Below, piece by piece: positions 15,471 to 21,897 of a DNA stretch of 21,897 nucleotides; the stretch's first letter is position 1; every line of letters starts with the position of its first letter. Origin of the DNA: an uncultured Tissierellia bacterium (GTDB lineage: Bacteria > Bacillota > Clostridia > Tissierellales > Peptoniphilaceae); assembly GCA_902489145.1 (NCBI GenBank), contig CABTYV010000022.1, positions 1 through 21,897 on the forward strand, written 5' to 3'. The notes under the pieces were generated by a model, which worked only from the letters and a program-made list of their open reading frames with translations, was not told the origin of the DNA and did no database searches. Both the position numbers and the translations under genes were made by a program.

Positions 15471-16913
15471 TTATTCTATGCTTTTCGCCTCAACATCCTT
15501 TATGGTTTTGTCTTCATCATCTTTATAGAAGATTCCAATACCGGTAATCGCTAGAATAATGGCCATCAACGGGGTCAGGAACGCCATAAAGTAAAACGGG
15601 AACATTGCACCGGTGGAAAGGCCGAGCGTCGTCGCCGCATAGATTCCGTTCGAGCCCCATGGAACCATCGGCGCATAACAGATCCCGCCGTCAGAGACGG
15701 TTCTAGAGAGAACGGTGCGATCTAATCCTTGCTTATCGAAGTCATCCTGGAAGGCTTTGACTGGGATCAGCGCTGCAATATAGGGATCTGCAGCGACGAA
15801 GCTGGCAATGATTCCGCTGACCAGCGTTGTCGCGATCAGTCCGACCCGCCCCTTCGTAATTCCAGTCAGTTGCTGAGCAATCTTCAGGAGTATCTTGGTG
15901 CGGTCCAATAAGCCGCCGAAGGACATGGAGCAGATGACCACGCCGATAATATTCCACATGGAGGTCATCCCACCTCTGTTGAGGATCCTATTAATACTTT
16001 CATTGCTGGTCTCGACCGAAAAGCCGCTGAACAGATAGTTCATGAAATCCGTGAAGGACTGCCCTTGATAGGCGATCGCGATGATGCCGGCGCTGGCAAC
16101 ACCTGCCCACAAGGCTGGAATTGCCGGGACTTTTAAGGCAATCGCAACAATCACCACGATGATTGGAATCCATAATATAGGAGAGAAGCGAAGGACTTCA
16201 CTCAACCCTGTCTGTATCGCCGTAATATTAGAGGTGTCGAGCGTCTGCGAACTGTATCTGATGCCTAGCACAAAGAAAATGATACAGCTGATAAGTATCG
16301 CTGGTAGCGTCGTATAAAGAAGGCTCTTACAGTGCTTGAGTATCGGCGCGCCGGTGATGCCTGTATTGAAAACCACAACATCACTCACCGGAGAAATTTT
16401 GTCCCCAAAATACGATCCACAAAGAATCGCTCCGGCTGTCATAGGCAGCGAGATGCCCATACCAATGGAGATCCCCATAAATGCGACACCGATCGTGCCC
16501 ATCGTCGTCCAACTGGAACCGGTCACGGATGATAAAATGGAGCACATCACAACGATAAACGCCAAATACCAGGTGGGCGAAATCAATTTAAGCCCCAGAT
16601 AGATTACGTAAGGAACCGTTCCGCAGGCAATCCAGGCCGCAATCAAAGGTCCAATCGTAAGCAGTAACAGCATCACCCCTAGCGAATCACTGAGTGATTT
16701 GATCATGGATTGTTCCAGCTCCACATAAGGAATCTTCAGAACACCAATCCCATAGGCGCAGACGACGATAATCGCGCCGATGAGCGGAATCTGAACGGGA
16801 AGCTGCATAAGAATTACTCCGATTAGAATTATTGCTACGCAAAGGAGGAACACAATCAAGGAGCCCGCAAAACTTCCCTCTCGCTCCTTCTTTTTCTCTT
16901 TAGCAGCCATCAT
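15471..16913 (-). CDS. nhaC: NhaC-family Na+/H+ antiporter or ion-coupled acid transporter
   Basis: A 480-residue inner-membrane protein with about 11-12 hydrophobic helices, a basic N-terminus and an acidic C-terminal tail. It carries family features such as SILSSVTGSSWTTMGTIGVAF and GSYFGDKISPVSDVVVFNT, and VSDGGICYAPMVPWGSNGI in the C-terminal half. Members are classed as sodium/proton antiporters, but several exchange organic acids, e.g. the malate/lactate antiporter MleN. As the last gene of a catabolic operon, 14 bp after the dehydrogenase gene, it more likely carries the substrate or product of the pathway than serves general pH control; that is inference from context. AAGGAG precedes two consecutive ATG codons, either of which may be used. 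Confidence 0.88.
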   Translation of the reverse strand: MMAAKEKKKEREGSFAGSLIVFLLCVAIILIGVILMQLPVQIPLIGAIIVVCAYGIGVLKIPYVELEQSMIKSLSDSLGVMLLLLTIGPLIAAWIACGTVPYVIYLGLKLISPTWYLAFIVVMCSILSSVTGSSWTTMGTIGVAFMGISIGMGISLPMTAGAILCGSYFGDKISPVSDVVVFNTGITGAPILKHCKSLLYTTLPAILISCIIFFVLGIRYSSQTLDTSNITAIQTGLSEVLRFSPILWIPIIVVIVAIALKVPAIPALWAGVASAGIIAIAYQGQSFTDFMNYLFSGFSVETSNESINRILNRGGMTSMWNIIGVVICSMSFGGLLDRTKILLKIAQQLTGITKGRVGLIATTLVSGIIASFVAADPYIAALIPVKAFQDDFDKQGLDRTVLSRTVSDGGICYAPMVPWGSNGIYAATTLGLSTGAMFPFYFMAFLTPLMAIILAITGIGIFYKDDEDKTIKDVEAKSIE

Positions 16914-16927
16914 TTTTCTCCTTTCGG

Positions 16928-17692
16928 TTAACCGCAGACGATCGTCAGGCCACCGTCAACAAAGAGTGTCTGCCCAGTGATATATTTTGAATAGGGCGAT
17001 GCCATGAAGAGTACGCCATCTGCGATTTCCTCCTGATCGCCTCTTCTCCGCAGCGGGAGCTTATCACACATAGCTTTGTCCACCTTCGGATCCGAATACT
17101 GCTTCTTATTCATGTTGGTCGGGACGCTCCCCGGTGCAATGCAGTTCACGCGAATATTGTCCGGTCCCCATTCCCGTGCCAGATTTTCGGTCATTTTAGA
17201 AATGCCGGCCTTTGTAACCGCATAGACCGTTTCCCCGATTGTAACGATCGTCTTGTTGACGGATCCAATGTTGATAATGCATCCGCCGCCGTTCTCCATC
17301 ATAGACTTCGCTGCCGCCTGCGCTCCAAAGAAGTATCCGCGGAGATTTAAGTCCACTGTTTTGTTCCAATCTTCAGGAGTTACCTCCAGAGAAGGCTTCG
17401 GAAAATGGATCCCTGCATTATTCACCCAGATATCGATACGTCCATAATGCTCGAGCACGTCCGCTGCAAATTTTCGAACCTCATCGATATCCATGAAATT
17501 CGCCGCCTTTGCGAACATTCTCTCCGGTGCTGAAGCCCCGATTTCCTCTGCTGCCTGGCGGATTCTTTCCTCCGAGCTACTGCAGATCGCCACCTTCGCT
17601 CCAGCTTCAAAGAAACGTCTTGCGATCGTTTTCCCTATGCTGATCCCCGATGCTCCCGTTACTACAACAACCTTTCCTTTGAAATCAAACAT
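16928..17692 (-). CDS. SDR-family NAD(P)-dependent dehydrogenase
   Basis: A 254-residue classical short-chain dehydrogenase. Seen: cofactor motif TGASGISIG (12-20), NNAG (91-94), catalytic Ser144, Tyr157 and Lys161 (YAVTK), and C-terminal ITGQTLFVDGGLTI. The glycine motif has one residue more than the usual TGxxxGIG. It is close to gluconate 5-dehydrogenase and 3-oxoacyl reductase-like enzymes, whose substrates cannot be told from sequence. I chose the ATG at 17690-17692 because AAGGAGG stands 7 nt before it; a start further upstream would run into the end of the preceding gene. It lies 20 bp after the hydrolase gene and 14 bp before nhaC. In this operon it likely oxidises a hydroxy acid or reduces a keto acid. 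Confidence 0.9.
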   Translation of the reverse strand: MFDFKGKVVVVTGASGISIGKTIARRFFEAGAKVAICSSSEERIRQAAEEIGASAPERMFAKAANFMDIDEVRKFAADVLEHYGRIDIWVNNAGIHFPKPSLEVTPEDWNKTVDLNLRGYFFGAQAAAKSMMENGGGCIINIGSVNKTIVTIGETVYAVTKAGISKMTENLAREWGPDNIRVNCIAPGSVPTNMNKKQYSDPKVDKAMCDKLPLRRRGDQEEIADGVLFMASPYSKYITGQTLFVDGGLTIVCG

Positions 17693-17712
17693 CGTTTTTC
17701 CTCCTTTTCCCT

Positions 17713-18588
17713 CTACAAAATATATTTTTGACAGCAAACGTTCGCTGTGTCAAACTCCTCAGAAAAAAGCTTCAGACAAGCGACCGCTGTGATCATTGCG
17801 CCGCTTCCGCCTCCCTTTCCCTCTTTCTTACAAAGCTCATCGGCCAGAGCACCGATTTGTATGCGTTCCTCGTTTTTTTCCAGATACGCTCGAGTCAGCA
17901 TTTCCAGACGGTCTAGACAGTCCAAGCCTTCCCTGAGCGCGCGCTGGTATTGTTTTTCATCCAGAATATCTTCCGAATGGCAGCTGCATACCTTCTCCAC
18001 TCGAATTTTCTGGAGACGCTCCAGTGAAGCGCGATATTTTGTCATATCATTGACCTGTGGCAGTCCGTTGAAAAATCCGGCTCCCGATACCGTATCTCCG
18101 GTGAGTAGGAGCCCTTCCTCCGGGATGTAATAACAGACGCTCCCGCTCGAATGACCCGGCGTTTCCAAGACCTCCACGCGAATGTTTCCAAAATCCAAAA
18201 TGTCTCCATCCTGCACGGAAACATCCAGTTGAACCGCCTGACCACATTCCTGAAAATAGGTTTCTCTTCTGGCATTTGTGATTTCAAATTCACCGGAAAA
18301 CTGCTCATAAAGGGCGTTCCATTGAAACTGCAGGTCCTCCGTCATATTTTCATCGCCCGGATGGCCGTACAGCTTGACTCCTTTCTTTTGAAAGGTATGG
18401 TGCCCTCCGATATGGTCCCAGTGTCCATGTGTACAAAGGATCGCTGTGGGCTGCTCTATCACCTTCTCAATCAATGGCAGACTTTGGTAAAGGCCCGTAT
18501 CCGCTAGAAGGGCAGTTTTCCCCTCTTCCACCAAAAAACAATTGGTGAACCGGTCCAGGTAGGGCTCTTTGATTACTTTGACATTCAT
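17713..18588 (-). CDS. Metallo-beta-lactamase-fold hydrolase
   Basis: A 291-residue MBL-fold enzyme with the full set of metal ligands: THGHWDH (H54, H56, D58, H59), TPGHSSGS (H146), LTGDTV (D165) and SCHSED (H204). The architecture is glyoxalase II-like, followed by a helical tail of about 80 residues that ends in a Cys-rich stretch (NVCCQKYIL). Such enzymes hydrolyse thioesters, lactones, amides or esters; the tail is not the usual glyoxalase II C-terminus. AGAGGTG lies 4 nt before the ATG. The gene begins 14 bp after the serine dehydratase gene and is followed by the SDR, so it is the second gene of the operon. The substrate is unknown. Confidence 0.88.
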   Translation of the reverse strand: MNVKVIKEPYLDRFTNCFLVEEGKTALLADTGLYQSLPLIEKVIEQPTAILCTHGHWDHIGGHHTFQKKGVKLYGHPGDENMTEDLQFQWNALYEQFSGEFEITNARRETYFQECGQAVQLDVSVQDGDILDFGNIRVEVLETPGHSSGSVCYYIPEEGLLLTGDTVSGAGFFNGLPQVNDMTKYRASLERLQKIRVEKVCSCHSEDILDEKQYQRALREGLDCLDRLEMLTRAYLEKNEERIQIGALADELCKKEGKGGGSGAMITAVACLKLFSEEFDTANVCCQKYIL

Positions 18589-18602
18589 AGGGCACCTCTC
18601 TC

Positions 18603-20129
18603 TTAAATTCCGTGCAGGCGTGAACGAACCTCCCTCGCTGTTGGAGTAGAAGCCAGCCCGCCTATCGCAGCGCCCTTCAATTCCTTCGGGAGTCGCTTCT
18701 CTACATCGATTAACGCATCGATCACCTCATCCGGCGGGATAAAGCTCTGGATTCCTGCCAGGGCCATATCCGCTGAGATGAACGCATTAGAAACACCGTT
18801 TGCATTTCGCTTGATACAAGGGACTTCCACAGGCCCAGCGATCGGATCGCAGACCAGCCCCAATATATTCTTCGTACACAGTGCCATCGCATGCATGACC
18901 ATTTCCGCGTCATCTGTAAACAGACTGGTGATGGCCGCCGCCGCAATGGCAGAGGACACACCGATTTCGCCCTGACAACCACCAACAGCACCGGAGAAAG
19001 ACACGCCGCGTTCATTCATAATGACACCAACTAACCCACTCACAAACAGAGCTCGAGCAATTTCTTCGTCTGTAAAGCCCCGATGGTCCTGCAGCGTAAA
19101 CACCGATCCTGTCACAACGCCTGCAGACCCTGCTGTCGGGGCCGCGACCACGCATCCCATCCCGCCATTCACTTCCATAACGCCGATCGCCTTTGCGACC
19201 GCTTCCGGGATAATTCCGCCAGAAACCGTGTCTCCGTTCTGAATCCAGCGCATGAGCTGTTGTGAATCGTTGCCAGATACCAATCCATACAGAAGCTTTT
19301 TCGGCTGCATTCCCTTCTCTACAGAAAGCTTCATGTACCGAACATGCTTCATCATCTGCTCCATCACCTGCTCTTTACTGTGTCCGGATCGAGCCATTTC
19401 ATATTGAATCGCAACTTCATCTAGGCCCCATCCCTCTTTGAGTGCCGTATCACAGGCCGCTTGACAGGATCCCATGTGGATCTTCTCCCCTGTACTTCCA
19501 TAGGGGAAGACCGGCGGGACAATACTGACCTTGTCCGGATGAAACTCCTCTTTGATGTACTTGACTTCCTTGGTCGGCTCCGAAGTGAAAGAGAAGCAGG
19601 ATAGAAAACCCTCATCTTCAAACACCTCACCACCATACTGCTCAATCACAGAGGTAACCGGTTTTTCCTTCGTCCAGCAAAAGACATTCCATTTTTCCGG
19701 CGAGGCGTCAATCTTCTTACCGTTTACCTCCAGCAACGCGATACTCCCGCCGCCGACTGAGGTGCCGCAGACCGAGTAACTTTTTTCATTTTTTGTGGAA
19801 GCCGTAATTTCCACAGTATTCTCCGGATACACTCCATCCGGCAGAAATTCAACCTCTATTTCGATTCCTTTTTCCTTGGCAAGATTTAGAGACTCACGAA
19901 TGTCCGGATCTTCCGGAGAAATTCCTAAAAATCCTCCAATGACACCCACATCACTGCGATGCCCCTTATATGTTCTCTTCAGCCGAGGGCTAAATCGAAG
20001 TCGGATGCTCGTCACCGGCTCATTAATGATTTTTCCTGCCATCTCTCCGATTTTGACCATCCCAGCCGTATGAGAACTGGAGGGTCCGATCATAATCGGT
20101 CCAATTACTTCAAAAACACTGATTCCCAT
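18603..20129 (-). CDS. sdaA: L-serine ammonia-lyase (fused beta-alpha, [4Fe-4S] type)
   Basis: A 508-residue iron-sulfur L-serine dehydratase, converting L-serine to pyruvate and ammonia in the cytoplasm. The beta domain opens with SVFEVIGPIMIGPSSSHTAG (4-23); the alpha domain follows from about residue 235 with GGMGCVVAAPTAGSAG. Cluster cysteines are C385 (GGCQGE), C427 (LVCDP) and C438 (VPC), with 42 and 11 spacing as in the Legionella enzyme. The protein is the single-chain form, unlike the split SdaAA/SdaAB common in Bacillota. I chose the ATG at 20127-20129: AAAGGA lies about 10 nt upstream, and family members begin here. In-frame starts up to 54 bp earlier (a TTG) have no ribosome site. 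It leads the operon; a related hydroxy-amino acid is possible as substrate. Exposure to oxygen should inactivate it. Confidence 0.93.
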   Translation of the reverse strand: MGISVFEVIGPIMIGPSSSHTAGMVKIGEMAGKIINEPVTSIRLRFSPRLKRTYKGHRSDVGVIGGFLGISPEDPDIRESLNLAKEKGIEIEVEFLPDGVYPENTVEITASTKNEKSYSVCGTSVGGGSIALLEVNGKKIDASPEKWNVFCWTKEKPVTSVIEQYGGEVFEDEGFLSCFSFTSEPTKEVKYIKEEFHPDKVSIVPPVFPYGSTGEKIHMGSCQAACDTALKEGWGLDEVAIQYEMARSGHSKEQVMEQMMKHVRYMKLSVEKGMQPKKLLYGLVSGNDSQQLMRWIQNGDTVSGGIIPEAVAKAIGVMEVNGGMGCVVAAPTAGSAGVVTGSVFTLQDHRGFTDEEIARALFVSGLVGVIMNERGVSFSGAVGGCQGEIGVSSAIAAAAITSLFTDDAEMVMHAMALCTKNILGLVCDPIAGPVEVPCIKRNANGVSNAFISADMALAGIQSFIPPDEVIDALIDVEKRLPKELKGAAIGGLASTPTAREVRSRLHGI

Positions 20130-20405
20130 TCCTATTTGTTCCTTTCCGCTTGCAATCATTTGCTTTGGGGATGTTGAATGCAAGTCTTTGCTGATTTCAA
20201 TCCTGGTCCTACCCTGGCGCGTGCTGAAGATGCTCCTGCTCTTTGTCCGCCATGATTTGGGAAACGTTTTCTGATCAGGAGCGCTACATCACCTTCTTTC
20301 TAAATTTCACCGCCCCTGAAACACTACACCTTCTAGCCACAGGTCTCTGCAATCATACTGCTCAAAGTAAAGATTTATCTATATGTCTAGCTGTCCTACA
20401 TTTAT
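20130..20405 (-). other. Long 5' leader of the serine dehydratase operon
   Basis: About 275 nt lie between the predicted start of transcription and the chosen start codon. A 7-bp complementary pair GCTCCTG (minus, 20276-20282) and CAGGAGC (20232-20238) frames a loop of about 37 nt. A 14-codon frame starting ATGGCGGAC near 20253 lacks a ribosome site. An AGGGT-AGGACC string near 20205 faintly recalls a T-box but fails the consensus. No known riboswitch was recognised. Confidence 0.45.
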
Positions 20406-20411
20406 ACATTT

Positions 20412-20440
20412 ATGATAAATCGCTTCTGACTCCTTGTCAA
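20412..20440 (-). promoter_or_regulatory. Promoter of the serine dehydratase operon
   Basis: On the minus strand TTGACA (20435-20440), 17 bp, TATCAT (20412-20417). It is essentially as strong as the rRNA promoters, so expression must depend on repression or on control in the leader. Just downstream, ATGTAGGACAG (about 20389-20399) contains the GTnnnAC core of GntR operators, a weak candidate site for the regulator at 14529-15236. Confidence 0.8.
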
Positions 20441-20578
20441 GAAAAATCATAAAAAAATTGCTCTACTGAATTAGATGAGAAATCAAGCCTTTCCAGTGGT
20501 TGAAGACTTCATAAAAGGACATGACGATACAAATGATGCGTGTAATTCAAAAAAAATCATAAGAAAAGGAAAACTAGA

Positions 20579-20604
20579 AGCTGCTGTGAATCAGGCAAGC
20601 AGCT
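20579..20604 (-). terminator. Terminator-like hairpin at the end of the MATE remnant
   Basis: AGCTGCT (20598-20604) pairs with AGCAGCT (20579-20585) around a 12-nt loop on the minus strand, followed by TCTAGTTTTCCTTTTC. The stem includes the last codons of the remnant. The T tract is interrupted, so strength is uncertain. Confidence 0.5.
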
Positions 20605-20908
20605 CTTCCTTTCGAGCTTTATAGTAGATCAACCCGACGAAGTCTGCCACACCCCAACCAATTGGGACAGACCAGCAAATGCCGATCACGCCAATAGAGG
20701 GAATTGAGGATAACAGGTGGGCAAGCGCGACACGAGTCCAACGAGATGACCGTAGGTATGACGCCATGCCCGGCTTTCCAAAGGCCCGATACAGCCCATA
20801 GAGCAAGAACAGACAACCAATGCCACAATATAAAATGCCTTCAATACGCAGATACCGCACCCCTTCGGTAATAACCTCCACTTCTCCAGCGTCTACATAA
20901 ATCGTCAT
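20591..20908 (-). pseudogene. C-terminal remnant of a MATE-family efflux transporter
   Basis: The open frame gives 105 residues, of which about 90 resemble the last quarter of MATE/NorM transporters: VITEGVRYLRIEGILY, LLYGLYRAFGKPGMASYLRSS, and GVIGICWSVPIGWGVADFVG. MATE proteins have about 450 residues and 12 helices, so over three quarters are missing. A stop lies about 17 codons before the first ATG, and no MATE-like sequence was found in the 210 bp further upstream, which lead to the ssrA terminator. There is no good ribosome site. I read it as a decayed gene with its 5' part deleted. An expressed small membrane protein is possible but less likely. Confidence 0.65.
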
Positions 20909-21118
20909 AAAGCGTAAAAGATGAGCCGACCGCCGAAGAAATGGATCCGTTACTGCACACGGTCATTGACCCATTGTCCGGTGTGCTCAGCTGCAGTTGT
21001 AATTTGTTTTATCGCCCATCAAGGACATAAATATGCTTCTTTTTTTGGAACCAGTAGCTACGGGAGAGAAAAAGCTTCGACAGAAACGGTCTATTACAAG
21101 GCTTTTCGGAAGAAAATG

Positions 21119-21163
21119 AAATGGACCGGTAATTGACACATTGTATCAATTACCGGTCCATTT
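21119..21163. terminator. Terminator of ssrA (inverted repeat)
   Basis: A perfect 15-bp stem (21122-21136 with 21146-21160), extended by A-T pairs, with a 9-nt loop. On the minus strand it begins a few bases after the tmRNA 3' end and is followed by TTTCATTTTC; on the plus strand it is followed by T6. It can act in both directions, although no plus-strand gene needs it. Confidence 0.9.
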
Positions 21164-21167
21164 TTTA

Positions 21168-21516
21168 TGGAGATGACGGGAATCGAACCCGTGTCCAGAA
21201 ACTCATCCGGAAGAGTTTCTACGAGCGTAGCTTGTTGAAATTGTTTCCCCCGAAATCAAGCCAACAAACAAGCCAAAAGTCGAGGTAGCTTCATCAATCC
21301 AACCTGCGGGCAAAGCTTAGCGCAGGAAGTTTCCCGACATATTTGAGGCCAGTCCGAGTGTTACGGGTCCACCTGGAGGGCCGACTGCTTGTTAATTAAG
21401 CAGCAAAAGCTAATTCGTTGTCGTTAGCATTTAAATTTAGGTTGCCTGTTTAACGTCATCTGCCTGACGGCTCGCTTCCCTTCTTTCCAAATCCCTGTCG
21501 AAACCAGGACATCCCC
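21168..21516 (-). ncRNA. ssrA: tmRNA (transfer-messenger RNA)
   Basis: About 349 nt. The 5' end GGGGATG pairs with CATCTCC at the 3' end to form the tRNA-like acceptor stem, and the T arm GGGTTCGATTCCC is present. Near the 5' end is GGTTTCGACAGGG, the conserved tmRNA signature. The tag frame (21396-21428) reads ANDNELAFAA then TAA, so the full tag is A-ANDNELAFAA, with the usual C-terminal Ala-Ala for proteases. The 3' CCA is not encoded (A then TAA follows the stem), so it must be added by CCA-transferase. tmRNA with SmpB frees stalled ribosomes and tags their products. smpB is not in the window. Confidence 0.97.
21396..21428 (-). other. tmRNA tag-peptide reading frame
   Basis: Ten codons from GCT encode ANDNELAFAA, followed by TAA, inside ssrA. 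The resume codon is GCT, as expected for Ala-led tags, and the hydrophobic LAFAA end fits ClpXP/FtsH-type recognition. Assignment rests on position and on similarity to known tags. Confidence 0.93.
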
Positions 21517-21521
21517 AAATT

Positions 21522-21897
21522 TCATTCTTCCTTTTTATTATAAGGGAGCGCCCGCCCTTTTTCAAATGCCAGGCGAAAAGGGTCGTCCTCTCCCCCCTGA
21601 GCAGCAAGCAGGCGGATATAAACCAGTTCGGTTGGATTGCCCAAGCGCGGCAGGGGCCTTGCGGTGTTGGATAGCCCTCGAGAAACCAGAAGCTTGCCCC
21701 GGCTGCCTTCGTACAGGCCCCCGCTGAAACGCGGAAAAAAACCCTGTCCAGGGGCATAGAGCCCTCTTCCCTTTGTGAAAGGCAGCCGGATCTGTCCTCC
21801 GTGGGCATGACCTGACAGGGTCAGGGCAATGGGATAGGCTTGGATCTTAGGCCAGTATTCGGGATGATGGCAAAGAAGAAGCTTGCAGCCGGGCTGA
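21522..21897 (-). CDS. Metallophosphoesterase, C-terminal part (partial at right edge)
   Basis: The last 124 residues of a calcineurin-type phosphoesterase of the YkuE/YaeI group. Seen: LLLCHHPEYWP, the metal-binding GHAHGGQIRLP, APGQGFFPRFSGGLYEGSRGKLLVSRGLSNTARPLPRLGNP cut as separate motifs GLYAPGQG, SGGLYEG, LLVSRGL and PRLGNPTELVYI. Family members are often membrane-anchored and act on UDP-glucose-type or lipid-linked phosphoesters, but the substrate is unknown here. The N-terminal half, including the DxH motif, lies outside the window. The stop codon is 5 bp before the mature tmRNA, and the ssrA promoter lies within its last 15 codons. Confidence 0.9.
   Translation of the reverse strand, partial: QPGCKLLLCHHPEYWPKIQAYPIALTLSGHAHGGQIRLPFTKGRGLYAPGQGFFPRFSGGLYEGSRGKLLVSRGLSNTARPLPRLGNPTELVYIRLLAAQGGEDDPFRLAFEKGRALPYNKKEE
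21537..21565 (-). promoter_or_regulatory. ssrA promoter, inside the metallophosphoesterase gene
   Basis: On the minus strand TTGAAA (21560-21565), 17 bp, TATAAT (21537-21542). Transcription would start near 21530, about 14 nt before the mature tmRNA end, leaving a short 5' piece for RNase P to remove. The -10 box is part of the coding sequence for the near-final Tyr-Asn codons of the upstream gene. Confidence 0.85.

Noticed and set aside
20210..20254. A 14-codon upstream frame (MADKEQEHLQHAPG) in the same leader
   Set aside because: No ribosome binding site before its ATG, and no run of a single amino acid that would suggest attenuation.
20195..20370. T-box-like leader before the serine dehydratase gene (AGTA near 20360, AGGGT-AGGACC near 20205)
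   Set aside because: The 14-nt T-box consensus is not met: the UGGN bulge reads UAGG and the GCG end is missing. There is also no terminator after it.
20921..21136. Plus-strand frame of 71 residues between the MATE remnant and ssrA
   Set aside because: No ribosome site, odd composition, and it ends in the ssrA terminator; it looks like a chance frame in decayed DNA.
21437..21808. Minus-strand frame of 123 residues spanning the ssrA 5' end
   Set aside because: It lies in a shifted frame over the metallophosphoesterase end and the tmRNA gene, both of which are well supported.

Overview
The window looks like chromosomal DNA of a low-to-mid GC (about 50-53 % by eye) Gram-positive anaerobe of the Bacillota, most likely Clostridia or Tissierellia. 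The pointers are AddAB instead of RecBCD, a YmfI-type elongation factor P reductase, a QueT transporter behind a preQ1-like leader, an oxygen-sensitive [4Fe-4S] L-serine dehydratase, barnase/barstar, NhaC and strong AAGGAGG-type ribosome binding sites. I cannot name the genus. Nearly every gene lies on the minus strand; only ymfI and queT are on the plus strand.

Left edge (1-2696): the 5' end of a 16S rRNA gene leaves the window to the left, driven by two strong tandem promoters. Upstream of these lie a PPC/DUF296 protein with its own terminator, a membrane-anchored J-domain protein, and the plus-strand ymfI-like reductase, whose 3' end overlaps that of addA.

DNA repair and sugar block (2686-11060): a tight minus-strand unit glucokinase (ROK) - addB - addA. 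Both nuclease domains and the AddB iron-sulfur cysteines are present, but AddB has lost its N-terminal Walker A motif. Divergent from it is queT, with a promoter, a compact preQ1-I-like aptamer overlapping its Shine-Dalgarno sequence, and a bidirectional terminator.

Toxin block (11867-14145): a secreted or anchored barnase-like ribonuclease and a barstar inhibitor overlap by 4 bp. A membrane-anchored CapA-family protein follows 36 bp later, probably in the same transcript.

Catabolic block (14529-20440): an FCD-type GntR regulator sits just beyond the terminator of a four-gene operon: fused Fe-S L-serine dehydratase, metallo-beta-lactamase-fold hydrolase, SDR dehydrogenase and NhaC-type carrier. 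The operon starts from a near-consensus promoter and has a leader of about 275 nt. This is the best candidate in the window for an undescribed system: it looks like a regulated uptake and breakdown route for a hydroxy-amino acid or related acid, but the substrate cannot be read from the sequence.

Right edge (20591-21897): the C-terminal remnant of a MATE transporter, then tmRNA (ssrA) with tag ANDNELAFAA and a strong terminator, then the 3' end of a metallophosphoesterase gene. The ssrA promoter lies inside the last codons of that gene. No CRISPR array, insertion sequence or prophage was seen.
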